The position numbers were made by a program, and so were the translations under genes. A model generated the notes under the pieces. The model made no database searches. It had not been told where the DNA came from and saw nothing but the letters and a program-made list of their open reading frames with translations. This document shows, piece after piece, positions 30,301-43,400 of a stretch of 64,000 bases of DNA. The DNA comes from Parapristionchus giblindavisi (Eukaryota > Nematoda > Chromadorea > Rhabditida > Diplogasteridae). The stretch lies in NCBI GenBank assembly GCA_943737045.1, contig CALSFV010000094.1, positions 134,501 to 198,500 of the forward strand, written 5' to 3'. Numbering within the stretch: position 1 is the stretch's first letter; every line of letters begins with the position of its first letter.

Positions 30301-33300
30301 TATCTACAGTAATCTCATGATATTAATTGATCTTTTCATTATTTATTGATTGTCTTCCATTGCTGTTAGATTTGCATATCTACAGTAATCTCATGATATT
30401 AATTGATCTTTTCATTATTTATTGATTATCTTCCATTGCTGTTAGATTTGCATATCTACAGTAATCTCATGATATTGATTGATCTTTCCATTATCTGTCG
30501 ATTATCTTCCATTGCTGTTACATCTTCATATCTACAGTAATCTCATGATATTGATTGATCTTTCCATTATCGATTGATTATCTTCCATTGCTGTTAGATT
30601 TGCATATCTACAGTAATCTCATGATATTGATTGATCTTTCCATTATCTGTCGATTATCTTCCATTGCTGTTAGATTTGCATATCTACAGTAATCTCATGA
30701 TATTGATTGATCTTTCCATTATCTGTCGATTATCTTCCATTGCTGTTAGATTTGCATATCTACAGTAATCTCATGATATTGATTGATCTTTCCATTATCT
30801 GCCGATTATCTTCCATTGCTGTTAGATTTGCATATCTACAGTAATCTCATGATATTGATTGATCTTTCCATTATCTGTCGATTGTCTTCCATTGCTGTTA
30901 GATTTGCATATCTACAGTAATCTCATGATATTAATTGATCTTTTCATTATTTATTGATTGTCTTCCATTGCTGTTAGATTTGCATATCTACAGTAATCTC
31001 ATGATATTGATTGATCTTTCCATTATCGATTGATTGTCTTCCATTGCTGTTAGATTTGCATATCTACAGTAATCTCATGATATTGATTGATCTTTCCATT
31101 ATCTGTCGATTATCTTCCATTGCTGTTAGATTTGCATATCTACAGTAATCTCATGATATTGATTGATCTTTCCATTATCGATTGATTGTCTTCCATTGCT
31201 GTTAGATTTGCATATCTACAGTAATCTCATGATATTAATTGATCTTTTCATTATTTATTGATTGTCTTCCATTGCTGTTAGATTTGCATATCTACAGTAA
31301 TCTCATGATATTCATTGATCTTTCCATTATCTGTCGATTATCTTCCATTGCTGTTAGATTTGCATATCTACAGTAATCTCATGATATTAATTGATCTTTT
31401 CATTATTTATTGATTGTCTTCCATTGCTGTTAGATTTGCATATCTACAGTAATCTCATGATATTGATTGATCTTTCCATTATCTGTCGATTATCTTCCAT
31501 TGCTGTTAGATTTGCATATCTACAGTAATCTCATGATATTGATTGATCTTTCCATTATCTGTCGATTATCTTCCATTGCTGTTAGATTTGCATATCTACA
31601 GTAATCTCATGATACAGTAATCTCATGATATTAATTGATCTTTTCATTATTTATTTATTGTCTTCCATTGCTGTTACATCTTCATATCTACAGTAATCTC
31701 ATGATATTGATTGATCTTTCCATTATCTGTCGATTATCTTCAATTGCTGTTAGATTTGCATATCTACAGTAATCTCATGATATTGATTGATCTTTCCATT
31801 ATCTGTCGATTATCTTCCATTGCTGTTAGATTTGCATATCTACAGTAATCTCATGATATTGATTGATCTTTCCATTATCTGTCGATTATCTTCCATTGCT
31901 GTTACATCTTCATATCTACAGTAATCTCATGATATTGATTGATCTTTCCATTATCGATTGATTATCTTCCATTGCTGTTAGATTTGCATATCTACAGTAA
32001 TCTCATGATATTGATTGATCTTTCCATTATCTGTCGATTATCTTCCATTGCTGTTAGATTTGCATATCTACAGTAATCTCATGATATTGATTGATCTTTC
32101 CATTATCTGCCGATTATCTTCCATTGCTGTTAGATTTGCATATCTACAGTAATCTCATGATATTGATTGATCTTTCCATTATCTGTCGATTGTCTTCCAT
32201 TGCTGTTAGATTTGCATATCTACAGTAATCTCATGATATTAATTGATCTTTTCATTATTTATTGATTGTCTTCCATTGCTGTTACATCTTCATATCTACA
32301 GTAATCTCATGATATTGATTGATCTTTCCATTATCTGTCGATTATCTTCCATTGCTGTTAGATTTGCATATCTACAGTAATCTCATGATATTGATTGATC
32401 TTTCCATTATCTGTCGATTATCTTCCATTGCTGTTAGATTTGCATATCTACAGTAATCTCATGATATTGATTGATCTTTCCATTATCGATTGATTGTCTT
32501 CCATTGCTGTTAGATTTGCATATCTACAGTAATCTCATGATATTGATTGATCTTTCCATTATCTGTAGATTATCTTCCATTGCTGTTAGATTTGCATATC
32601 TACAGTAATCTCATGATATTGATTGATCTTTCCATTATATGTCGATTATCTTCCATTGCTGTTAGATTTGCATATCTACAGTAATCTCATGATATTGATT
32701 GATCTTTCCATTATCTGTCGATTATCTTCCATTGCTGTTAGATTTGCATATCTACAGTAATCTCATGATATTCATTGATCTTTCCATTATCTGTCGATTA
32801 TCTTCCATTGCTGTTAGATTTGCATATCTACAGTAATCTCATGATATTGATTGATCTTTCCATTATCTGTCGATTATCTTCCATTGCTGTTAGATTTGCA
32901 TATCTACAGTAATCTCATGATATTGATTGATCTTTCCATTATCTGTAGATTATCTTCCATTGCTGTTAGATTTGCATATCTACAGTAATCTCATGATATT
33001 GATTGATCTTTCCATTATCTGTCGATTATCTTCCATTGCTGTTAGATTTGCATATCTACAGTAATCTCATGATATTGATTGATCTTTCCATTATCTGTCG
33101 ATTATCTTCCATTGCTGTTAGATTTGCATATCTACAGTAATCTCATGATATTGATTGATCTTTCCATTGTCTGTCGATTATCTTCCATTGCTGTTAGATT
33201 TGCATATCTACAGTAATCTCATGATATTGATTGATCTTTCCATTATCTGTCGATTATCTTCCATTGCTGTTACATCTTCATATCTACAGTAATCTCATGA

Positions 33301-36300
33301 TATTGATTGATCTTTTCATTATCTGTCGATTATCTTCCATTGCTTAAATATTTTATTATCAGATATCGTAAAATGGAATGGAAGAACATTCTCGTTGGTG
33401 ATTTTGTTCATTTATCTCATGATGAAATAATTCCTGCCGATATTCTATTACTCAAGTTAGTCTAGTCACTCTTATTAATCAATATATTGATTGATTTGTA
33501 GATCATCAGATTCATCTGGAATTTGTTATGTTGAAACATCAAATTTAGATGGAGAAAGTAATCTAAAACAAAGACAGGTTATCATATTGAATCCATTCAG
33601 TTATTCATCCATCCATTTATTGTATTCTAGGCAGCTCGAGCTATGGGAAAATATCATTCATTGACATGTGAACAAACTTTCTCTCCTACTCAATTCAGTT
33701 ATCGAGTAAGAGATACCATATATCTTGTATTGATTAATGAATGAATGTATTGATTATAGATAATAGTAGAAGCACCATGTACAGATGTATATAGATTTGA
33801 TGGTCATCTGGAATCAGATGAATCATCTATTCCAATTGCACGTGAATTAGCTCTATTAAGTAAAGATAATGTTTTATTACGTGGTTGTGCTGTTAGAAAC
33901 ACTGATTATGTTGAAGGAATTGTATTATATGCAGGTAATATTGAATCTTTTATTCATTTCTTACATTATCAATGAATTGAAGGCCATGATACAAAGGCAA
34001 TGTTGAATAATAGTGGACCACGATATAAGAGATCACAATTGGAAAAGATGACTAATTGGGATATTATATGGTTTATTTATCTATTCTATCTATATATTCA
34101 TTCAATGTATTCAAGGTGTGTACTAATCCTTCTTGCTCTTTGTATTACTGGAGCTGTACTATCAGGAGTATTCCTTGTCTCATTTGATTCACCTCAATTG
34201 GTTAGTCTATCTATCTTATATCTATCATATACAATATTCTTCTATATAGGTTCCATTCCTTGTCTATTCTACAATTGATCATAATAATTCAACTTCAACA
34301 CCCAATCCAGTCATGGAAGCATTCATCAACTTTTGGAGTTATATCATTGTATTACAAGTTCGTTCATATCAATATATTTGATCTTTGATCTTTGGTCTTA
34401 TCGTTGTCTCTATCAGGTAATGATTCCCATATCTCTTTATGTATCGATTGAAATTATCAAATTGGGACAAATCTATTTCCTCTCTCAAGATGTTCAATTA
34501 TATTATGAGAAAGTGGATAAGCGGATACAGTGCAGGTATTATTATCTCTCATCTTTGATCTTTGATCTTTAATTTTTATTCATTCCTTTTCCTTTAAGAG
34601 CTTTGAATATTCCTGAAGAACTTGGACAGATTGAGTATGTAATGAGTGATAAGACAGGAACATTAACAGAGAATGAGGTAATCAATCGATATATTCATCT
34701 TCTCATCATATTATATATCGTATCAGATGATATTTCGTCGTTGTTCTGTATCAGGAAGAGATTTTGGTGGACAGGGTATAATAGGAGTTGAAGGAATAAA
34801 GAAAGAATTAGGGACAAGATCATGTAGACATTCAAAGGATAGAGCATTGGAGATATTACTTACTAATACTATCAAATTGGTATGATTATTGATTGATTGA
34901 TTGAATGACTTTATTGATTGATTGAAGGGAGATGTGGACAATGTGATCTATTCATTCTTTGTATCATTAGCTCTATGTAATACAGTAGTAGTGAATGCAC
35001 GACCCCATGAAGATACAATGGATCCATTTGGAGATATAATAGAAGAGAAAGATGAAGATATTCATAGAATGAATATAGATAAAGATAATGAAGATAAAGA
35101 AGAAAAAGAAAAAGGAGCTTATCATAATGTACAATTTGTTGTTGAAGAAGAAAAAGAAGATGAAAGTCCTTCTCCGATCAGAACTTTATCACCTGGTATG
35201 AACTATATCTATGATATGAGAAATGATATGAAAAGAATATATTATAGATATGATTGAATTATCAGAGTTGAGTTCATCAGATGAGAAATCAAAGAAAGGA
35301 GAAGTAAAGAAAGAAAAAAAAGGAATATTATCTGTTCATTCTCGACCATCTCTTATATCATTCTCAAGATTACAAAGATTCAAAGATTTAACACCATTTA
35401 GAAGGTATTATCATCTTATAAAAATGAATTCATTCATTCATTTATTCTATTCCTTATATATAATACATTTGTTATCATCTATCATTATAGAAGTATGGAT
35501 AAACGTGGATCAACATCAACTCTACCTGAGATTCCTCCTCTATTTTCATTTTATGATTCTGAATCACCTGATGAATTAGCCCTTGTTGAAGCTGCTAAGG
35601 TTCCCATTCATTCATTCATTCATTATGGTCGTATTAATGTGTGACAATAGTTGATAGTATAAGTAGATAGAGTAGATATTATGGTATGATCTCCCTTTTG
35701 TAAGTGGTCTATAACTGGACACTATTGGATGAATGATACTCTTCTTTATATTAACTGATATCATAATAGGAATATGGAGTTCGATTGATGAGACGTCAAT
35801 TCGATGAAGTGACATTACATACAAGAGGAACTGGACAATATATCAAGTATAAGGTAATAATCTCATCTATTAACTATTGAAATGAATGAATACTATGATA
35901 GGTTCTTCATATTCTTCCATTTGATGCTGATCGAAAGAGAATGTCTGTTATTATACGTGAAACAAGTGGAAAGAATCGATTGATTCTTCTATGTAAAGGA
36001 GCTGATGCTACCGTACTCCCTATACTATCACAGAGTACGGTATATCATAGTTATTATTGATTAATCAATGAATTAATTTAGAATGGAGTGAATCAGAAGA
36101 AGGAGAGGCTACAATTGCAACTGCTCAAGAACATCTCAGTATGATTCATCTATTTGTAGTTTATTGATATAATCGATACGATATATGAGATAGTGATATA
36201 TAATAGATAGATTGATTAAAGGTGATTATGCCCGTGAAGGTCTTCGAACTCTTTGTGTTTCTCGACGATTTCTTGATGAAGATGAATATATTGAATGGAG

Positions 36301-38503
36301 AACATTACATGAAGAAGCTGAATTAGATCCTCATCATAGGTATACATTTATACTATATTACAATATATATTATCTTGATATCTTTAATCTATGATCTTAT
36401 TCTATTCAGAGACAATCTATTACGTGAAAGTACTAAACGAATTGAATGTGAATTAGAACTATTAGGAGTAACTGCTATTGAAGATAGACTACAGGTATCG
36501 ATTAATTAACTATTGGATTACTGTAGTTATTCTGTTTAGGATGGAGTAGCAGAGACTATTGATTCATTACGAAGAGCTGGTATTCATGTATGGGTACTAA
36601 CTGGGGATAAAGTTGAAACTGCCGTCAATATAGCCTATTCATCGAAGTTAGTCAATTGATATTTCATCTTTAATATATAATTTGATCGTAGATTATTCTC
36701 TCAATCAATGCAACTACTAACTCTTAGTAGTACAGGATCATCCGTTGTATCTGATCTATTAGATCTTCATCTTTCAAGAGTGAATAGTGTGGCTGAGGTA
36801 TATATCTAATTATATCTATTCTATTCTATCTTATTATTCATAGGTAACATCAGAAGGATCATTTGGATTAGTTCTTAATGCTTCATCACTTGAATATTGT
36901 CTATTAGAAGATAATATCACTCGATTTTGTTCACTTCTTAAGAAATGTGAAAGTGTTCTCTGTTGTAGGTAAGATGAGAGATCATTCTTATAATCTATAT
37001 CTATCTTTTCATTCAGAGCAACTCCTCTCCAAAAGGCTTCATTAGTTCGTTTAGCTAAAAGTAATCTAAAGGCTAAAGTATTAGCTATTGGAGATGGAGC
37101 AAATGATGTATCAATGATACAGGTACTAATCTCTTATTCTATATCTATATCTATTCTATTATATAGGGTGCTGATGTAGGAGTGGGTCTATCAGGACAGG
37201 AAGGAATGCAAGCTGTTATGGCTTCTGATTTCGCACTCGCAAGGTTATTTTATAATATTTAATCGTTCCTCTAATAATTAATTTATGACTAATTTCTGAT
37301 TAATTGTTTATAATTGTCCAATTATCAGATTTCGTTTCTTATCTCGTCTTCTTCTTGTTCATGGACATTGGTGTTATCATCGTCTAGCTCTCGTTATACT
37401 TTACTTCTTCTATAAGAACGCTGTCAGTTATCGATCCATTCCTTAAATCTACCGTAATCCATTGTATTTTATTGATTTATTGTAGATGTTTGTATTGTGT
37501 ATCTTCTGGTATCAAATCTTCAATGGTTTTTCATCTCAAGTTCCAATTGATCCAATATATCTCATGGTCTATAACTTCTTATTCACTTCATGTTAGTATT
37601 CATTCATTCCAATTCATTCATTTCATTAATTACAGTACCATCTCTTCTATATGGATTTCTAGAACAAGATGCTTCATCCAATATTTTAACATCTAATCCA
37701 GTTCTATATGATCATGGAATTCTTGGAAAGGTATATTCATTATATCAATCAATAAATCAATCTAATAATGATTTAGAAATATCGTTGGTATTCATTTTGG
37801 TTCAATATGATAGATGCAACATGGCAAAGTGCTGCAGTTTATTTCATAGCTCATTTTGTAAGTTGAAAGATCAAAGATCAAAGTTCATTTGACTAATTTG
37901 TTATAGACATTTACTGATTCGGAATGTGATATGTGGACATTTGGTGTATTGTTATGTACTCAACTTCTATTTGTCAATTCACTTCATCTTTCATTCATGA
38001 TTCAATTATGGGTAAATCTTACAATATTCAATTCAATCAATTACTCTGTTCAATGTATTTCAGACAATTCCTCTTCTTCTTTCAATAGTTGGATCCATAG
38101 GATTATTCTTTATATTTGCTCTTCTATACAATTTAATGGTTATTCCTGATTGGGGAGTTAAGGTTAATCTGATCTAATCATTCAATCAATAAAATCAATT
38201 CATACTACAGGATACACCAATATTGATTGTTGAATATGCAATTGGTGATCCTCGATTCTGGTTGGTTATACTCTTATCATCCATTGTTGCTCTGCTACCA
38301 AGGTATATCTTTATTACTTGATCTTTGATCTTTGATCTTTCATATTTATAGATTCATATTTACTGTAACTCGTAATTCGTTATTCCCTTCACGAATGATC
38401 AATGCAAAGATGGAGGAGAAGGTACTGTAGAGTAGATTACTGTATCTAATAGATAATAATGATATTATAGGCTCGTAATCGTATCAAATCAACAATGACA
38501 TAA
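27370..38503 (+). CDS. P4-ATPase phospholipid flippase, ATP10-like (multi-exon)
   Basis: Type IV P-type ATPase that moves phospholipids to the cytosolic leaflet with a CDC50 partner. Exon 1 is 27370-27417, exon 2 27515-27582, exon 3 starts 28476; the stop TAA is 38501-38503. Motifs in order: [50 protein letters not shown] (family usually DGET); the P4 M4 motif [30 protein letters not shown] then TGTLTEN (phosphorylation Asp, about 34645-34674); [17 protein letters not shown] and [10 protein letters not shown] (nucleotide binding); [36 protein letters not shown]; then C-terminal membrane segments ([18 protein letters not shown] and others) to [27 protein letters not shown], the N-terminal IVIPNN and [14 protein letters not shown] point to class V (ATP10) rather than ATP8/9/11. 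The intron 29221-33362 is a 4.1-kb minisatellite; another (27583-28475) holds a GGGAGA repeat. Confidence 0.93.
28223..28283. repeat. (GGGAGA)n simple repeat in flippase intron 2
   Basis: About 60 bp of GGGAGA/GAGA units on the plus strand. Similar purine/pyrimidine repeats, mostly in the CTCCCT orientation, recur between 52 and 64 kb. Confidence 0.9.
29224..33346. repeat. 76-bp minisatellite filling a flippase intron (about 54 copies)
   Basis: Tandem array of a 76-bp unit (spacing measured between successive GTTAGATTTGCATATCTAC strings, for example 29377, 29453, 29529). Units share CTACAGTAATCTCATGAT, TGATCTTTCCATTAT and TCTTCCATTGCTGTTA. Variants fall into a few classes: CTGTCGATTATC, CGATTGATTATC, TTTATTGATTGTC (with AATTGATCTTTTC), and a GTTACATCTTCAT form. 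A 16-nt internal duplication (ACAGTAATCTCATGAT twice) breaks the register near 31600-31630. The array begins right at the splice donor (29221) and ends about 16 nt before the acceptor (33361-33362), so it occupies essentially the whole intron. No open frame is maintained. Confidence 0.97.
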
Positions 38504-40448
38504 TCAGAATGAATATATTCTTCTCATATTATTAAACAACAATGTCTATATCTTCTTCTTCTTCTTCTTTTCAATCTTTTATATATGTTGATTCTTCATT
38601 TTAGTTAATCTTTCAATTGATATGATCTCATTCATTCCATACGGTTTCTCTTTATCTCTTCGGTTGTATCCCTTCCCCTTCCCATTTCCTTGATCCTTCT
38701 ATAGTTTCGCTTTATTCGTCGATACAATAGATAAGATAGTACAGTATCTTCTATTCGTCCCTTTTCTATTCATTTGGAGTATATTCTACTCAATTCTTTC
38801 CATTCCTTCTTCATTTTCATTATTATTCTCATATCAATTACTTTTCTTTATCTACTCACTTATTGCCCTTCTTTCCTCTGAGGGATCAATACATTCTTCC
38901 TATATCATACAGGTACTGTATCCCCTCCTCTCTTATTCACTTAATCAATCAATCGATCGATTCTCTTTTATTTGTTATTGTCCCTTTCATACATTGCGAT
39001 ATGTTCATATTATTGATTTACTTGGTACTTAATTAATGTTGCTCACACTTCGCCCTCACTTTATATTTGAATGATTCTTTGTTGAATGCACAAAAGATTA
39101 TATATAAAGTTTTATTGAATTTGATTGTATATTAATATAAAATGGAACATTGATATGGTTGAATGATCCTACTACACTACTCCTCTTACCATTTGGTATA
39201 CAATCATTCGTAAAGGTATCGAACGCCTAAAATATTTTAATAGAATTTTTGATCTTGTGTTGTAAATATTCAGATAAAAATAAGTTTGAAATATGCCTTA
39301 AAATCTATTCTCGAAAGAGTTCCTTAAGCTAGATGGATTACTGTATCTCTAAAATATAAGACATTTTTCTGAGGTTCCTTGAAGAAAGTGTTGATATGTA
39401 ATATACTTGAAATGGATAAAATTAGATGGGCGCATATGATAGATATAAAAAGGATAACAACGGAGTACTTTATCTAATGACGTAACACGAACAAATACAG
39501 TCCCGCAGAATCGCCGCCTTAACAGGCGTCACGCCACGTCACGCGGTGTGACGCCTTGATCGCCATGCTGTTTTCGGCTCAACTGTAAGTGTTTTAGGTG
39601 TCTCAAATACGTTTTTGATAAGCTATTCGGTCATATGCATATAATGCACATGAGAAAAGAATATAAAAATATTTTAAAATTAATGAAAATTAATTTTTAA
39701 AATATTCAGTGGTGTCGTGTAATACCGAATTTCTCAATTATCGATTGGGAAAATGAAGAAATACAGTAGTACACCACAAAACGGTATTGCCGTGCCATAT
39801 TTTAAAAATTAATTTTCATTAATTTTAAAATAATTTTCTATTCTTTTCTCATGTGCATTATATGCATATGACCGAATAGCTTATCAAAAACGTATTTGAG
39901 ACACCTAAAACACTTACAGTTGAGCAGAAAACAGCATGGCGATCAAGGCGTCACGCCGCGTGACGTGGCGTGACGCCTGTTAAGGCGGCGATTCTGCGGG
40001 ACTGTATCTTTAACACAAGTAGAATTATTTTTGATCAAAATAAAAAGAGTATAGTTGGTTAACATAGAAGGTAAGATGAAGTAAAAGTAACAATGATACT
40101 CCCTACTACCACCCAACTGTCTCTCACTCGTGATAGACTCTCCCTCTAGTAATAGATGAGAAAGAGAGAGAGACATACACGCAACGCTCCTCTTCATGCG
40201 TTGCGTATTCATTACTTCAGATGGATCTTTCATTCTTCATTTATCCTTCTAATAATAATTTAATCATCATCATCATCACCATATCTATGTCGTTATCATT
40301 GTTGATTCATCTCTATCATAGACTCATTCACTTTCTTCTTATTCATTCATTCTAATTATATATTCATTCTCTCTTATATTCCTTCATTATATTGACATAT
40401 TCTCTATGAATGAACTAATAATATGATATGATTATCAGAAATGGAGTA
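38504..40448. other. Intergenic, flippase to PPTC7-like gene
   Basis: 1.9 kb between two plus-strand genes, holding flippase 3' sequence, a 511-bp foldback element (39496-40006) and AT-rich DNA. An open frame on the minus strand (39943-40233) runs out of the foldback element and has no recognisable motif. The acceptor-like TGATTATCAG ends just before the PPTC7 start region. Confidence 0.5.
39496..40006. mobile_element. 511-bp foldback element flanked by TA
   Basis: Two arms of about 205-215 bp (39496-39711 and about 39800-40006) are near-perfect inverted copies: TACAGTCCCGCAGAATCGCC at the left mirrors GGCGATTCTGCGGGACTGTA at the right, and ATGTGCATTATATGCATATG mirrors its complement. The arms contain GC-rich GGCGTCACGCC/GTGACGCC palindromes in an AT-rich genome. 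About 90 bp lie between the arms. TA dinucleotides at both outer borders are consistent with a Tc1/mariner-type (or other TA-targeting) non-autonomous element. No coding capacity. Confidence 0.93.
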
Positions 40449-43400
40449 ATGATTGGTCCTCGTGTTATATCAGCTTGTTCTCGAGTTGCTACACGAGCTG
40501 TATTCACTGGAGGTATCTTCATTCATTCATAATGATAATATAATAGTATTCATTTAATCTTTGATCTTTGATCTTTGAAGGTGGATTAGATCTAGCATCA
40601 TCATGTATTAGTCCTCCATGTCGTTCATATGGTTCATCTCCTTTATCATCTGATCCTCCATCAAAAGGAGATTCTAATGGAGGAGTTAATCCATCATCAT
40701 CTAATCAATCTCATCCATTAGAAGGAGCTGTTGTTAGATGTGCTGGATTCCCTAAAGATCTAGCTAAAGGTACTTTCATCTTAGATCTTTTCTTATTTCA
40801 TCTTAGATCTTTTCTTATTTGATCTTTGATCTTTTGACCTCTATAGCTCCATCAACTGCACGTGATCCTTGTTCATATGGAGATGATTCATGTTTTATCG
40901 CTCAATTCAAACGAACTCTTGTTGCTGGTTAGTTCATCATTCTAATTTAATTATACTCTTATTCTATTCGTTCATTAATATATTACATGATTTTCCTTAT
41001 AGAATAGGGATCCGCAAATGTGCATTCGTGCGAAATGATTTTCAAAATGAAAATGAAATAAAAAAGTCGTGCGCACGATTTCATTATTATAATTAAGTAT
41101 TCATTCGTTCAAATTAATGCATTCGATTCATTCTGATCATTTTTATTCATCAAATTGGTGGTTGGTCTGTCATTTCTATGCATTACATCGTACGAACAGT
41201 TAGTAACAGTTCGATCACAACCAATCTGAAAAAGATCAAAGATTATACTACACAGCGAAGAGCGGAGAAAATAAACGATATAAATATCATCCAATCGTTC
41301 AAAATTCTGCAAGAACCATAGTCAATCGAAAATTAAACACGACATTAATTTATTAATACAAAAAACTCACCAAAATATCGATTAATCTCCATCAATAGTT
41401 CTTCATCCAACAATTCGACCACTATCAACGGAGATAGAAGATAACAATGAATAGACCACCTTCAAATGAAATGAAATTTGAATGAAGTGGTATATATACT
41501 ACCTCGATGATTTGCATACACAATCAAACTAATATGAACTCAACTACAAACTACATCTTTTTTACGAACTGCAATCTCACTGATATTTCATCTTTCTTGA
41601 ACGTTTGTCAAAGATTAACTCAATGAAATATCAAATATGGATCAATAAGTGTTACAATAACTTATTAGCTGGCACAACTGACCTAATCCATGCCTCAGAT
41701 ACAATCCAATCAAGAAAAGTATAGTAACGAACCATTTGCAAAGTTGCAGCAGTCCGCATGCTGACAATACACCAAGTGCAAAGTAAAAACACCTAAAAAC
41801 TATTATATTTAATGCGATATATGAAGGAAAGGGCATTTATCGATCGACAAACATGGATTATGACAAATGAGTTTTGGGAGCTATGTCAGCTAAATCGAGC
41901 AAAACTATCTCCGAATAGCAAGATAACGATGGAACATGTTGCTTATCTTCGATTCATACAGAAATATTGCCAAAAATATTGCAACAACAAAGAAAAAACG
42001 CAAAGAAACAAAGTAAAATGTCCGAAGCCTTGATAGAGGTGGCAGCCGGAACATAAGCCGGCGAATGGCAAATTAAACTCCAAACTACGAATGAAAATGA
42101 TAGGTACAAATTTAGAAAGTGTATTTTTTCTATGGCAGTCCAATTTAGAGTGGAGGTTAGAAAAGGGAGTAGAGTGTATGCAAAATTGAGAGTGCGCAGA
42201 CACTGGAAAAAAGTTGTACATTCCTACCCGGCTACTTTTTGTGATCGGTCGTTTTTCTCTGTTCTCTCTTCACCTTCCTTTGCTCTCTCGTTTTCTTCCC
42301 CTTTCCCTCTCAGATTTTGGCTGTTTTTGGACCAAAAAAGTAACGAATTATAAGGGGATTTTCGACTGATTTGGTACGGCGGCAGACTGCCTTTTCATTA
42401 TTTTTATTTCGTTCATGCTCGTAACGGCTGTGCATTTGCACGAATGCGGATCCCTATTATAGAATATGTATAACAGTAGTCTTTATTATATTGATTATCA
42501 ATGAAGATAGATGAATTATTGATTAAGGAGTAGCGGATGGTGTAGGAGGATGGAGGAAATACGGTATCGATCCATCTCAATTCTCTAATAAACTTATGAA
42601 GGTATAACAAATCTGTAGAACAATAGATGAGTACTGTATTATGATTGTAGGAATGTGAGAAACGAGTTCAATCTGGTTCATTTGATCCTAAGAAACCAGA
42701 AGAACTAATTGCTAAAGCATTCAAAGCGACTGCTGCACCTCCACGACCAATTGGTATGATTTAGTCATTCATTCTATCGGGTCCATCCCCGATCGGGTAA
42801 TCGGTGTCCATCCCCGATCGGTTAATCGGTGTCTATCCCCGATGATTCAATCTCTTGATCTCTATACATTCTAGGTTCATCAACAGCATGTGTGATAGTA
42901 GTCTCAGACTATTCCCTCTATTCAGCTAATCTAGGTGATTCTGGATTTGTTGTTGTTAGAGATGGAAAGGTACTGTATCTATATTGATTGATTTTATATC
43001 TTGTTTGTTTAGATCTTAGCTCGTAGTAAAGAGCAGACTCATTACTTCAATGCTCCATTCCAATTAACTCTTCCACCTCATGGTATTCATTCTATTCTAT
43101 TCATTTAATAATAAAGGGATCAAGTGAAAATAAGATTCCTTCCCCTCTAGTTTGGAATCCTATATAATCCAATTCATCTAAACTAATCAATAATCTTGTA
43201 GGATTCGAAGGATTCATAGGTGACTCTCCTTTATCAGCAGAAAAGCATCAAATGCAGGTAACTTTATTGTTTATATTATTTCATAAACCCTATAAAAAGT
43301 ACATATCCTTGACTTAAAACTCAAAGATAGAAAGTGAGAGTGATTGAATCACTTGATATTGTGAATGTTTAAGGTAGAATCGGGTGATATGATCGTCGTA

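Noticed and set aside
29224..33346. CRISPR-like array
   Set aside because: Repeats are contiguous 76-bp units with no unique spacers, and the DNA is a eukaryotic intron; it is a minisatellite.
29224..33346. Hammerhead-ribozyme satellite
   Set aside because: The unit lacks the CTGATGA and GAAA core motifs.
39943..40233. 96-codon minus-strand frame
   Set aside because: Its C-terminal part is the arm of the foldback element and the remainder has no motif.
41812..42033. Transposase gene inside the hAT-like element
   Set aside because: Only 73 codons, overlapping frames on the other strand, no hAT domain motif; the element appears non-autonomous.
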